A stretch of DNA of 49,557 nucleotides from assembly GCA_009697105.1 (NCBI GenBank), contig SIAQ01000023.1:1-49557 (forward strand). Direction: 5' to 3'. This stretch comes from Gemmataceae bacterium. GTDB lineage: Bacteria; Planctomycetota; Planctomycetia; Gemmatales; Gemmataceae. Of this stretch, positions 15,633 through 23,670 are shown one piece after another (within the stretch, counting starts at the first letter, position 1; every line of letters starts with the position of its first letter). The position numbers were made by a program, and so were the translations under genes. The notes beneath the pieces were generated by a model. That model did no database searches and was not told the origin of the DNA. It saw nothing but the letters and a program-made list of their open reading frames with translations.

Positions 15633-15661
15633 ATCATACCCGATAAGTATACGCCGATCAA
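15633..15661 (-). promoter_or_regulatory. Sigma-70-type promoter for the RNA candidate
   Basis: On the minus strand TTGATC (15661-15656), a 17-base spacer, then TATGAT (15638-15633). Both boxes are close to consensus. Transcription would begin near 15626, just before the first hairpin. Confidence 0.65.
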
Positions 15662-15952
15662 ATTTTTTTCCGTGGTTCACCTCGTTCCTCTCAGTCCTTG
15701 CGAGCTACTTTGAGCAATATTTCGATTTGGTGGATTGGTTGGTGAATATCGCGCAGGGCCGCTTTGCGGTGCCCGCCGAACGCGTATTACTCGCAGCTTC
15801 GAGTATAGGTTTGGAATAGCTCGCGCGAGCGCTACGCCGTAAGTGGCAAACGGCGGAGCGTCGGAGGGCCGCTTTTCTTTCGCGATGATAGGGAACTTTT
15901 CGCCTTCGATTGCTATCAAAGAAAGTAACAACACGTTATGGAGATTTAGATC

Positions 15953-16474
15953 ATGCGTTGGGCAAAATCTATTGGCTTGTGCATCTTTTTCGGCGCCATC
16001 AGCCTGGTCTCAGCGGGCGGGCTGGGGATTCCGAAAAAAGAAGATGTGCCGAAATATCTGAAACAACTGAAAACCTCACCCGTGGCGGCAGACCGGGCGC
16101 GGGCGGCAGAGATGCTCGGCAAACGCGGCGGGATCAACGCCAACGACGTTGAAGAAGCCGTTGAGCCGCTCAAGAAATCGCTTGAAAAAGATATCGATGC
16201 CAGCGTCCGCGCCGCCGCCGCCCTGGCACTGGGCAACATCCATTCTGATGCCGTGGGGACTGTGCCATTGCTGATCGGCCGGCTCAAGAACGACAGCGCC
16301 ATGAGTGTCAAGATGGCCTCCGTCGTTGCGCTTGGTCAATACGGCCCGGACGCCAAGGATGCCCTTCCGCCGTTGCGCGAATTGGGCAAGAAATTCGACG
16401 CCAAGAAATCCAAAGAAGGCCAAACGATTCAGAACAGCGTGATGGCGATATCGGGCAAGAAAAAGAAAGGGTAG
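15953..16474 (+). CDS. Secreted HEAT-repeat-like protein
   Basis: 173 residues with a signal peptide (GAISLVSAGG). Two to three HEAT/PBS-lyase-type helical repeats are visible: AADRARAAEMLGKRGG, VRAAAALALGNIHSDAVGTVPLLIGRL and VKMASVVALGQYGPDAKDALPPLREL. Such repeats are protein-binding scaffolds; the partner is unknown. The tail is lysine-rich. GGAG lies 11 bases before ATG. The gap before it (15662-15952) holds only a degenerate R1-like palindrome near 15815-15835 and nothing else recognisable. Confidence 0.8.
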   Translation: MRWAKSIGLCIFFGAISLVSAGGLGIPKKEDVPKYLKQLKTSPVAADRARAAEMLGKRGGINANDVEEAVEPLKKSLEKDIDASVRAAAALALGNIHSDAVGTVPLLIGRLKNDSAMSVKMASVVALGQYGPDAKDALPPLRELGKKFDAKKSKEGQTIQNSVMAISGKKKKG

Positions 16475-16486
16475 TTTCTCGAACCT

Positions 16487-16542
16487 GCCGCTTGCGGCTT
16501 AGCGCTCACAAGGCGCCTTGCGAGCGCTAAGCCGCAAGCGGC
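16487..16542. repeat. Hairpin repeat R1, between convergent genes
   Basis: GCCGCTTGCGGCTTAGCGCT pairs with AGCGCTAAGCCGCAAGCGGC, exact 20-bp arms around a 16-base core. It starts 12 bp after the HEAT-like gene and ends 11 bp before the stop of dtd. Confidence 0.93.
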
Positions 16543-16553
16543 GATACGAATAC

Positions 16554-16991
16554 TCAGCGATCCATAACCAGCGTCACCGGGCCGTCGTTGACTAGCTCTA
16601 CCTGCATGTCGGCGCCGAATCGTCCGGTCGCGACGGCGATGCCCAGGCCCTTCACGCTGTTGATGAACTCCTCGTACAGCGGAATCGCCACGCTTGGCGG
16701 TGCCGCGTCGATGAAGCTCGGTCGCTTACCCTTGCGGCAATCGCCATAGAGCGTGAATTGGCTGACGATGAGCATCGCCCCGCCGATATCGGTTAGGTCG
16801 CGGTTCATTTTGCCGTCGCCGTCGTTGAAGATGCGCAAGCCCGCGATCTTCTCCGCCAACCCGCGAGCGCCGTCCAAATTGTCGGCATGCGTGACGCCGA
16901 GCAGCACGAGCAAACCCGCACCGATCGCGCCGACGGTCTCGCCGTCAATTGTCACACTCGCTCGGGAGACGCGCTGTACGATGGCACGCAT
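16554..16991 (-). CDS. dtd: D-aminoacyl-tRNA deacylase
   Basis: 145 residues, the standard length. It hydrolyses D-amino acids wrongly attached to tRNA. It begins [18 protein letters not shown] and has the two hallmark motifs: [17 protein letters not shown] and the C-terminal NDGPVTL. The frame is open far upstream, but ATG 16991 is the conserved start, with GAGGAT just before it. It follows the broken small membrane-protein gene by 8 bp on the same strand, so the two were probably one transcript. Confidence 0.96.
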   Translation of the reverse strand: MRAIVQRVSRASVTIDGETVGAIGAGLLVLLGVTHADNLDGARGLAEKIAGLRIFNDGDGKMNRDLTDIGGAMLIVSQFTLYGDCRKGKRPSFIDAAPPSVAIPLYEEFINSVKGLGIAVATGRFGADMQVELVNDGPVTLVMDR

Positions 16992-16999
16992 TCGTATCC

Positions 17000-17243
17000 T
17001 CAGAACCACGGTAGACGCACGGACGGAACGAACAGCCCAATCGCGAACCAAAGTCCGGCGATCGACCAATTCAGCGCGGCGAAAAGCCGAAGCCCATTTG
17101 CCGACCAGAACGGGGCACGTTCGGGGAGCAAGAATCCCGAAAGCAAGGAACCTTCGAGATAATCCGCTCCGCCGAAGAGCACAATCCACCCCCAAGAATA
17201 AAGACACTACTGAAAACACAAGCACCCAGTTGACGAGTGACAT
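17000..17243 (-). pseudogene. Small two-helix membrane protein, frameshifted
   Basis: From the ATG at 17243 the frame reads [18 protein letters not shown], a membrane helix. The continuation, [19 protein letters not shown] through [19 protein letters not shown] to the stop at 17000, is in another frame. Removing one G from the GGGGG run after TTCTT joins them into one protein of about 80 residues with two membrane helices. It may be a real mutation, a phase-variable tract or a sequencing error. The end is 8 bp from the dtd start. I do not recognise the family. Confidence 0.55.
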
Positions 17244-17290
17244 TGGTTCCATTGCGAAACGTCAAGTTGCTATCGCGGACTCTACTTCGC

Positions 17291-17728
17291 CTACAGTTTC
17301 TCCAACAACCGCAACGTCTTATCATCTGGCTTACCATCATAATATTTATCGAGAATCTGCTGAAACAAATTCCCCGCCGGCGACACCGATGCAAACAGCG
17401 TTGCGCATGAACGCAGCTTGGCATCGTCAGGCGCCCCAAGAATCTCCAACGTGGATCGCCACTCCAGATCGACGACCGTCTTCACGCATTTTAGCAGCCG
17501 TAATCCCAGCACCGGATGCGAGAGGTATGCCTTGGCTTCGTCGATGCTCTTTATGGCATAGAGCTTGGATGTCGAGCTGGATGCAAGCCCATCGAGCTGC
17601 GGAAAGATGTATCACATCCAGTGCGATGTCTTTTCACCCGCTTCAAGTTCGGCCAACGCGCGAGAGTAGTGATGTGTCTGCGCGTCGATGAATCGGCTAA
17701 GACTAAACGGATCATTGTTTGATGTCAT
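17291..17728 (-). pseudogene. DUF1810-family protein interrupted by an in-frame TGA
   Basis: The 146-codon frame starts MTSNNDPFSLSRFIDAQ with AAGGAG six bases upstream, and carries ALAELEAGEKTSHWM, then TGA, then YIFPQLDGLASSSTSKLYAI, KAYLSHPVLGLRLLKC, LEILGAPDDAKLRSCATLF and CDKTLRLL-type closing text in the same frame. In DUF1810 proteins the residue after SHWM is normally Trp, so one base change (TGG to TGA) at 17612-17614 explains the stop. The rest is full length and well kept, suggesting a recent mutation, a sequencing error or readthrough. The family function is unknown; DUF1810 proteins are small and cytoplasmic. Confidence 0.85.
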
Positions 17729-17796
17729 CGCTAACTCCTTCCACTCGAAAGATCCACCACCGAGGATACAGCGCGGCCAAACTGCAACAAATACAG

Positions 17797-17859
17797 AATC
17801 ACGAAAGCTCGAAAGTACGAAATCACGAAAAATATTCTTGAGTTTCTCTTTCGTGATTC
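17797..17859. repeat. Inverted repeat, AT-rich
   Basis: GAATCACGAAAG and CTTTCGTGATTC are exact 12-base complements separated by 39 bases, in which part of the left arm recurs (GAAATCACGAAA). It lies in the 376-base gap 17729-18104, which also holds R4 at 17937 and a CCGCAGG/CCTGCGG stem near 18048-18072. Confidence 0.6.
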
Positions 17860-17936
17860 GCATTCTCAATTTGCGAAAAGTTAAATCTGCGCGGCATCGC
17901 GATCGCCGAATAGCAACGCCTTGGCGTACATCATAA

Positions 17937-17984
17937 CCGGAAGCATGAGCGACGGTGTATTTCTACCGTCGCTTACGCTTCCGG
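17937..17984. repeat. Hairpin repeat R4
   Basis: CCGGAAGCATGAGCGACGGT pairs with ACCGTCGCTTACGCTTCCGG with one mismatched pair. It is the same core as the perfect copy at 47440-47506. It lies downstream of the SUMF1 gene (18105) on its strand. Confidence 0.85.
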
Positions 17985-18104
17985 CTTTGCGGTCTCTGAC
18001 TGGCGATGAAGATGTGCCCACACGCCTCTGGCCAAGACCCCGCAGGCTCCTGCGTCGCCTGCGGGCTTGGGGCGGGCGCTAAACGAAGCAATCTGCAATC
18101 AATT

Positions 18105-19097
18105 TCACTCGCTCCACCAGTTCACCTTCGACCGCACTCCCTTCAAACGCGGGTCTTCCTCGACCGCACAGACGACGCGGAAACCGACCCAGTCGGCTTC
18201 GGTCATCCACCAGATGCTTTGCGGCCTTTGCGGGTCGCGCCTTAGCCAGGTCTTGTCCGATCCGCGCCGGGTCGCACTGCGGCACTTGTCCGCGCCGTCC
18301 AGCCACGAGCCGCCGCGAACGCTGTCGGGGTAGCGCGTCGCCTGCGGCAGGCGGACGGGCAGGAGCGTTGCCTTGTCGATCGGGAAGGTGGCGTAGAAGT
18401 CCTTCTGATAGGAATCCAGGCACCACTCCGCGACGTTGCCATGCATGTCGTGCAAGCCCCATGGGTTCGGCTGTTTCTTGCCGACGGGGTGCGGCATCGA
18501 CTCGGCGTTTTTGTCGTACCAGGTGAAGTCGCCGATCTTGGCTGGGTCGAAGGAGTATGCGGTCTTCGTGCCCGCGCGGCAAGCCCATTCCCACTCGGCT
18601 TCGGTCGGCAGGCGGTAGTGCGTGCCCGTCTTCTTCGATAACCACGCACAATACTCCATGGCGGCATGATGCGTGACGGCGATGACCGGGAGGCCCGCGC
18701 GACCATAACCAAACGTTGGGTCTTCGTACGGCGGCGTGGGGCTGGTAATGGCGTCGGAGAGGATGGATTTCTTGGTGATGTCGGGTCGTTGCGGCGGGCC
18801 TTTCGGGCGGTTCTCCCAGTAGATGTCGTACTGGTCCCAGGCGGTTTCGAGCTTGGCCATCCAGAACGGCTGCACGGTCACGGGATGCTGCGGTCCTTCA
18901 TTGGCGTCGCGGCCTTTCTCGTCGGCGGGGCTGCCCATCGTGAACGTGCCGGCGGGGATCGGCAGCATGTCGAATGACACTTTATCGCTAAGCTTCTCGG
19001 TGTACGCTTTGTGCATCGTCGGTTGCGACGGCGCGTTCGCAGGCAGCAGGAGCAGCGAAAACGGCAACAAAAATACGGCCTGTGCGATGCGGTTCAT
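18105..19097 (-). CDS. Secreted SUMF1/FGE-sulfatase-domain protein
   Basis: 330 residues with a signal peptide (LLPANAPSQ). The fold markers are PAGTFTMGS, HPVTVQPFWMAKLE, YRLPTEAEWEWACRAG, PNPWGLHDMHGNVAEWCLDSY, YPDSVRGGSWLDG and ADWVGFRVV. True formylglycine-generating enzymes have a Cys pair just after RGGSF. Here the text is RGGSWLDGADKC, so the first cysteine is missing and sulfatase activation is unlikely. These proteins are abundant in planctomycetes with mostly unknown roles. No sulfatase gene is nearby. Confidence 0.88.
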   Translation of the reverse strand: MNRIAQAVFLLPFSLLLLPANAPSQPTMHKAYTEKLSDKVSFDMLPIPAGTFTMGSPADEKGRDANEGPQHPVTVQPFWMAKLETAWDQYDIYWENRPKGPPQRPDITKKSILSDAITSPTPPYEDPTFGYGRAGLPVIAVTHHAAMEYCAWLSKKTGTHYRLPTEAEWEWACRAGTKTAYSFDPAKIGDFTWYDKNAESMPHPVGKKQPNPWGLHDMHGNVAEWCLDSYQKDFYATFPIDKATLLPVRLPQATRYPDSVRGGSWLDGADKCRSATRRGSDKTWLRRDPQRPQSIWWMTEADWVGFRVVCAVEEDPRLKGVRSKVNWWSE

Positions 19098-19129
19098 GTA
19101 TGGTAATCTCCAGTAGGTTTGAGATCAAA

Positions 19130-19217
19130 CAAGCCCCACCATGAGCGCAGTGATTGGTGGGGGTCGAACCGCCGATACCATTCACCCCAAGGAATCGCTG
19201 CGCTCATCATGGGGCTT
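19130..19217. repeat. Inverted repeat R6 between divergent genes
   Basis: CAAGCCCCA-x2-ATGAGCGCAG pairs with CTGCGCTCAT-x2-TGGGGCTTG. It stands in the divergent promoter region of the SUMF1 gene and apbE, so it cannot be a 3' end element of either. Confidence 0.85.
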
Positions 19218-19242
19218 GTGGACATTTGCACTATTGGTTCTC

Positions 19243-20250
19243 ATGCTTCAATTATCCACCCTCAGTTTATGGATCGCGCTCGTTTGCGCAACACAATCGC
19301 CAGCGCTCGAGCGCTTCACCTTCACCGAGCCGCACATGGGCACGATTGCTCGCATCGTGCTGTATGCACCGGATGAATCATCGGCGAGGAAGGCGGCGGC
19401 GAAGGCGTTTGCCCGGATTGCTGAGCTAAACCTCGTCATGAGCGACTATAATCCTAATAGCGAACTGATGCGACTCTGCGCCAAAGCCGGCGGCGAGCCC
19501 GTGCCGATCGGCGCCGACTTGTACGATGTGCTCGAGAAGTCGCTGGCGTTCGCCAAGCTCACCGATGGGGCGCTCGACATCACGATCTCGCCGGTGGTGC
19601 GACTCTGGCGGCGGGCGAAGCGGGCGCGCGAAATGCCTAGCGAAGCCGAGATCAAGCAGGCGTTGGCGCTTGTCGATTTTCGCAATATCAAGCTCGATTC
19701 GCAACGTCGAACCGCGCAACTGTTGGTGATGGGCATGCTGCTCGATCTCGGCGCAATCGGCAAGGGTTACGCTGCCGACGCAGCGCTCGCGGTATTGCGC
19801 AAGCATGGATTCCCGCGAGCCATGGTGGCGCTGGGCGGCGACATCGCGGTGGGCGACGCGCCGCCGAACGCGAAGGGCTGGAAGGTCGGCATCGCCCCGC
19901 TGAAGGACCCGGGCGAGAATCCAACACATTATTTGTTAGTAACGAATGCTGGCGTCTCGACGGCGGGCGATGCGGAGCAGTATGCGGAGATCGCGGGCAA
20001 GCGCTATTCGCACATCATCGACCCGAAGACCGGCATCGGGCAGATCGGTCGCCGAAGCGTCACCGTGATCGCGCCGAATGCGACGATGTCCGACGCGCTC
20101 GACACCGCCGTATGCGTCATGGGCCTGGACCGTGGCCTCAAGCTGATCGAAAGCCTCGACGGCGTCGCGGCATTGTGCGTGTTCGAGACGAAAACCAAAA
20201 TTGTCACCGCGCAATCTTCGAGGTTCGCGAGATTGTTGTTGACCGATTGA
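19243..20250 (+). CDS. apbE: FAD:protein FMN transferase (ApbE family)
   Basis: 335 residues from ATG 19243. It attaches FMN covalently to Thr/Ser of target flavoproteins using FAD and Mg2+. Motifs: TEPHMGTIARIVLY, VMSDYNPNSELM, the core DLGAIGKGYAADAA, VALGGDIAVGD, STAGDAEQYAEIAGKRYSHIIDPKTG and the metal-binding region NATMSDALDTAVCVMG. A hydrophobic leader (MLQLSTLSLWIALVCA) suggests export. The frame is open to an earlier ATG at 19141, but that start falls inside repeat R6, so 19243 is preferred. No Rnf or Nqr genes are near, so the target is unknown. Confidence 0.92.
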   Translation: MLQLSTLSLWIALVCATQSPALERFTFTEPHMGTIARIVLYAPDESSARKAAAKAFARIAELNLVMSDYNPNSELMRLCAKAGGEPVPIGADLYDVLEKSLAFAKLTDGALDITISPVVRLWRRAKRAREMPSEAEIKQALALVDFRNIKLDSQRRTAQLLVMGMLLDLGAIGKGYAADAALAVLRKHGFPRAMVALGGDIAVGDAPPNAKGWKVGIAPLKDPGENPTHYLLVTNAGVSTAGDAEQYAEIAGKRYSHIIDPKTGIGQIGRRSVTVIAPNATMSDALDTAVCVMGLDRGLKLIESLDGVAALCVFETKTKIVTAQSSRFARLLLTD

Positions 20251-20251
20251 T

Positions 20252-20338
20252 ATTTCAAATTGCAGATTTCAGATTGCAAATTAAAAATGCTGGACTGGGC
20301 ATTTCAGTCTGCAATCTGAAATTTAAAATCTGCAATTC
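20252..20338. repeat. AT-rich inverted repeat R10
   Basis: TGCAGATTTCAGATTGCA pairs largely with the downstream TGCAATCTGAAATTTAAAATCTGCA type arm. It starts 2 bp after the apbE stop. It is related to the copy at 43815-43912. Confidence 0.75.
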
Positions 20339-20353
20339 GACCCAGGAGCGTGA

Positions 20354-22186
20354 ATGAGTTCCGAACCAAATAGTAAACCCTTGCTGAGAACATTGGCTCC
20401 TGCCTTGAAGGAATTGGAGCGGCGATTGCGCGCATGGCTCGGCGCGAAGCGATGCTATCCGCAAACGACGTTGCAACGGGCCGCTCTGGAAGGCATCGCC
20501 GACGATCTCTTGCGCCAGGCCGACGCGCTGCAGCTCGATCAACCGCTGCTCACCATCATGCTCATGGGCGGGACCGGCGTGGGCAAATCGACGTTGCTCA
20601 ACGCTCTCGCCGGCGGCGCCATCGCTCAGGCGTCATTCGCTCGGCCTACGACGCGCGATCCGGTCGTTTATTACCACAGCTCCGTGCAAACGGCTCGACT
20701 CGATCCGGCGTTGCAGTGCTGTCGATTGGCGGCGCATGATCGCGTCGAGCTTGAACAAAAAATCATCGTTGACACGCCCGATCTCGATAGCAACGACCTC
20801 TCGAATCGCGACAAGCTGCTGCGCTTGCTTCCGGTTGCGGACATCGTGCTCTATGTAGGCTCGCAGGAGAAGTATCACGATAAACTCGGCTGGGAATTGT
20901 TCCTTGAACAGCGCAAACGGCGGGCGTTCGCGTTCGTGCTCAACAAATGGGATCGCTGCCAGCACGCCGGCGCGACGGGCGTTCGGCCTGACGACGATTT
21001 GATTCGTGACCTCAACTTCGAAGGATTTGAGAATCCGCTGGTGTTTCGGACCTGTGCCCAACACTGGGTCGATCAGCCGTTCATCGGCAACGGTGACATC
21101 CCGCCCGTCGAGGGCGAGCAGTTCGCCGAGCTGATGCGCTGGCTGGAACTTGGCCTGACACGCGTCGAGATCGAAGCGATCAAAGCTCGCGGCGTGGGGC
21201 AGTTGCTTAAACAACTCGACGACACGATGCGCGACATTTGCCCGCCGGACCTGGCCACAGCCGCCGAGCGTGTGCGCGGCGCCTGGTCGCGTCAACTGGG
21301 CGACGAAGCCAACGGGGCGACGACGGTCCTGCTCAACACGCTCGATCCTTTCCAGCGCGAGATCGAACATCATTTTTCCAACGAACGCCAAAAGCAGTTC
21401 AGCGGTTTGATGGGATTATACCTCCTCGGCGTCAACAAATTGCGCTACACCGGCAGCACACTACGCGATCAGATTCCGTTCATGGGCCGCGGCATGTCGG
21501 GTATACAGACGCCGCAGGAATGGAGCCTCGCTCGCTTCACCGAAGCATGCAGCGCGGTAGCGGCGGAGCAGCATCTTTCCTCGCGATTGAAGGCGCTGAC
21601 GAATCGCCTGTTGATCGAGGCCGACGCGCTCGGCATCCCGCTCGGCTTGCTGCAAGACTCGACGGAATCGGCGTCGCGGTTGGATTGGAAGGCTCGCTAC
21701 GCCCAGGCGATGATCGATGTCATCAGCACCGTTGAACGTGCGTGGTCGCATCCGACCGGCGCGCGGCGCTGGCTGCAAAAGCTCATCATCGTGCTGGCCG
21801 ACTGGCTGCCGAGCTTGACGTTGTTGGTCGGCATCGGCGTGGTGCTGTGGCGATTTTTCATTCAAGTTTCTGTTTCTATTGACATGATTTGGTTCGGAGC
21901 TCCATTCGCCGCCGTCGGCTTGGTGCTCATCAGCTTGCATGTCGCGATCTCCATGTGCCTGCCGATGCGCTGGCCGACGATTCGCGGGCAGTTGCAAGAG
22001 CACCTAGAGCAACGCCTGCGCAACGAAATCGAGCGGCCATATCATCAGGTTTTGGCCGACGTCATGAGCGACATCGAAAGCGAACGGCGACAGAACGAAG
22101 CGTACGTCAAGGAAATCGAAGAGGTGGCCGGCTTCCTGTCCGAACGCGAGCAGGCGGCGAGTATCGTTGGTTTGTACGGGAAATGA
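20354..22186 (+). CDS. Membrane-associated P-loop GTPase (dynamin/Era-like)
   Basis: 610 residues. The GTPase motifs are G1 GGTGVGKST (72-80), a switch I Thr in RPTTRDP, G3 DTPDLDS (140-146) and G4 NKWD (197-200). A long helical middle part is followed by two hydrophobic segments (LPSLTLLVGIGVVLW and FGAPFAAVGLVLISLHVAI, about 495-545) and a C-terminal coiled-coil-like region (EHLEQRLRNEIERPYHQVL). The layout recalls dynamin-like or YcjX/Era-type membrane GTPases. The role is unknown. Its stop is 1 bp before yidD, so the two are translationally linked. Confidence 0.85.
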   Translation: MSSEPNSKPLLRTLAPALKELERRLRAWLGAKRCYPQTTLQRAALEGIADDLLRQADALQLDQPLLTIMLMGGTGVGKSTLLNALAGGAIAQASFARPTTRDPVVYYHSSVQTARLDPALQCCRLAAHDRVELEQKIIVDTPDLDSNDLSNRDKLLRLLPVADIVLYVGSQEKYHDKLGWELFLEQRKRRAFAFVLNKWDRCQHAGATGVRPDDDLIRDLNFEGFENPLVFRTCAQHWVDQPFIGNGDIPPVEGEQFAELMRWLELGLTRVEIEAIKARGVGQLLKQLDDTMRDICPPDLATAAERVRGAWSRQLGDEANGATTVLLNTLDPFQREIEHHFSNERQKQFSGLMGLYLLGVNKLRYTGSTLRDQIPFMGRGMSGIQTPQEWSLARFTEACSAVAAEQHLSSRLKALTNRLLIEADALGIPLGLLQDSTESASRLDWKARYAQAMIDVISTVERAWSHPTGARRWLQKLIIVLADWLPSLTLLVGIGVVLWRFFIQVSVSIDMIWFGAPFAAVGLVLISLHVAISMCLPMRWPTIRGQLQEHLEQRLRNEIERPYHQVLADVMSDIESERRQNEAYVKEIEEVAGFLSEREQAASIVGLYGK

Positions 22187-22187
22187 C

Positions 22188-22430
22188 ATGGGGATCGGCA
22201 TCATGCAATGGTTGCATTCGCTGGCCGGCTGGCTGCTGATTCTGCCTGTGCGGTTCTATCAAATCGTGCTCGGACCGATGCTGCCGAAGGTGTGCCGATA
22301 TTATCCGAGTTGCAGCGAATACTTCATTGAAGCCGTGGAGAAGCACGGGCCATGCAAGGGATGCGCCAAGGGCGTCTGGCGCATCTGCCGGTGCGGGCCA
22401 TGGACCAAGGGTGGCTACGATCCGCCGTGA
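22188..22430 (+). CDS. yidD: Membrane protein insertion efficiency factor YidD
   Basis: 80 residues. It has the family signature RFYQIVLGPMLPKVCRYYPSCSEYFIEAVEKHGPCKGCAKGVWRICRCGPW, given here for positions about 23-72, with the conserved cysteines and an N-terminal amphipathic helix. YidD assists YidC-dependent insertion of inner-membrane proteins. In most bacteria it lies between rnpA and yidC; here it is instead one base after a membrane GTPase, with no rpmH, rnpA or yidC in the window. The ATG 22188 gives the usual length; 22203 is an alternative. Confidence 0.92.
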   Translation: MGIGIMQWLHSLAGWLLILPVRFYQIVLGPMLPKVCRYYPSCSEYFIEAVEKHGPCKGCAKGVWRICRCGPWTKGGYDPP

Positions 22431-22442
22431 GGTTGGATTCGC

Positions 22443-23612
22443 TCAATACGGATAATGTGGCGTGCCGTCGAAGAGGTTGCGTGGGCGCAGCTCGAAGCCG
22501 GACCAGGCGATGGGTGTGGAGCCGCGGAAGTCGTCTTTCACAAAGCGGCCATCTTCCGAGCGCGGTTCGTGATGGCAGGCGGTGCTGAGCCAGAGCACGA
22601 CATCGGCGTTCATGATCTTCTCGCTTTTGCGCACATACTCGTTTACCTTCGGATAGTAGAGTTGGTCTTTGCGATTCACCGTCACCCAGAAGTCGTGGTG
22701 TGTGCATTCTTCCTTTTCGCCGAAGTGGCGGGCATTGCCCATGCGTGCCGTCACAACGTCGTATGACACCGCCATCTTGCGGATGTTCTTTCGCTTCTCC
22801 GCCGTCACGTTGACCATCGTAAACTTGTCGGCGTGGAAATCCTCGAAGCCTTCAACGCCCTTGTTGAATGGCCGGGCGATGGTCTTGGTCTTGCCTTGCT
22901 CGGCTTTGATTTCGATATGGTCCATGGCCCAGACGGAATTTTTCGGGCCATCGAGATTGACATCGACGCGCCAAAGGCCATTATGCATGTGGCCCTCGAA
23001 CTCACGCGTGGAATAGTTTCGCCCGGTCGAGCCGACGCGGAAGGTAATCACGCCGTCATCCTGAAAGCCGTACTCGATGACATAGCGGTAATTGGCAGCG
23101 TCGAGGCAGCCCCAGAGTTTCATGACCTGCCCGCGTTGCACGCCAGTCGCCGTGTCGATCCACATGATGCCGCGGTCGAGGACTTCCTTGACGACGGTCG
23201 GCGTCTTGCCGAGCAGTTGCCCGTTCGGCCCCGCGGCTTCCTTGTTCAACGTGATGAGCGAGAAGTTGTACGACACATCCCAGAAACGCGGGCTACCCGA
23301 ATGATACGGCACGAACATCTCGGCCAAGCGAGCGTCGCCCATCACCTGCATCCACGGTTCTTGCGGACCACGTTTGAACCAGGCATCCTGAATGGTCAGA
23401 CCATAGCCGGAGGATGTGGCATAGCGCACCTTCCACGCGGTTTTCATGGCTTCCATGCTGGGGAAGGCGTGAATGATTTCCGTGTCAGGTACAGGCGGCA
23501 TCGGCGCGGGTTGCTCCGCTCGTGGCATCGCGGTCAAGCTCACGAGTACCAGCACAACGAACAATCCAGCAGCGCGAGTCCAGGTCATCGGCAGGCTCCG
23601 GGGAAGTGTCAT
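22443..23612 (-). CDS. Secreted compact copper amine oxidase-like protein
   Basis: 389 residues with a signal peptide ending near MPRAEQ. It corresponds to the catalytic domain of copper amine oxidases without the N1-N3 domains, whereas typical enzymes have 620-720 residues. The order of key residues is preserved: MFVPYHSG and Asp112 (catalytic-base region), NYRY with Tyr175 where the topaquinone precursor normally lies, His208 and His210 in GHMH, and His347/His348 in CHHEPRSED followed by WSGFELRPRNLFD. The NY(D/E) consensus is NYR here. I infer a quinone-copper oxidase or a degenerate relative; the substrate is unknown. Confidence 0.75.
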   Translation of the reverse strand: MTLPRSLPMTWTRAAGLFVVLVLVSLTAMPRAEQPAPMPPVPDTEIIHAFPSMEAMKTAWKVRYATSSGYGLTIQDAWFKRGPQEPWMQVMGDARLAEMFVPYHSGSPRFWDVSYNFSLITLNKEAAGPNGQLLGKTPTVVKEVLDRGIMWIDTATGVQRGQVMKLWGCLDAANYRYVIEYGFQDDGVITFRVGSTGRNYSTREFEGHMHNGLWRVDVNLDGPKNSVWAMDHIEIKAEQGKTKTIARPFNKGVEGFEDFHADKFTMVNVTAEKRKNIRKMAVSYDVVTARMGNARHFGEKEECTHHDFWVTVNRKDQLYYPKVNEYVRKSEKIMNADVVLWLSTACHHEPRSEDGRFVKDDFRGSTPIAWSGFELRPRNLFDGTPHYPY

Positions 23613-23618
23613 TTTTTT

Positions 23619-23670
23619 CGCTTGCAGCGTAGCGTTCGGAATATCCTACGCGAGCGCTAAGCCGCAAGCG
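23619..23670. repeat. Hairpin repeat R1 overlapping a gene end
   Basis: CGCTTGC-AGCGTAGCG pairs with CGAGCGCTAAGCCGCAAGCG imperfectly. Its right arm encodes the last residues PLAA and the TAG stop of the membrane-protein gene at 23657-24472. Confidence 0.85.

Noticed and set aside
17291..17728. Alternative genetic code with TGA read as tryptophan.
   Set aside because: Many intact genes in the window end in TGA at the expected family length (for example aroF, apbE and the lipoprotein gene), so TGA is a normal stop here.
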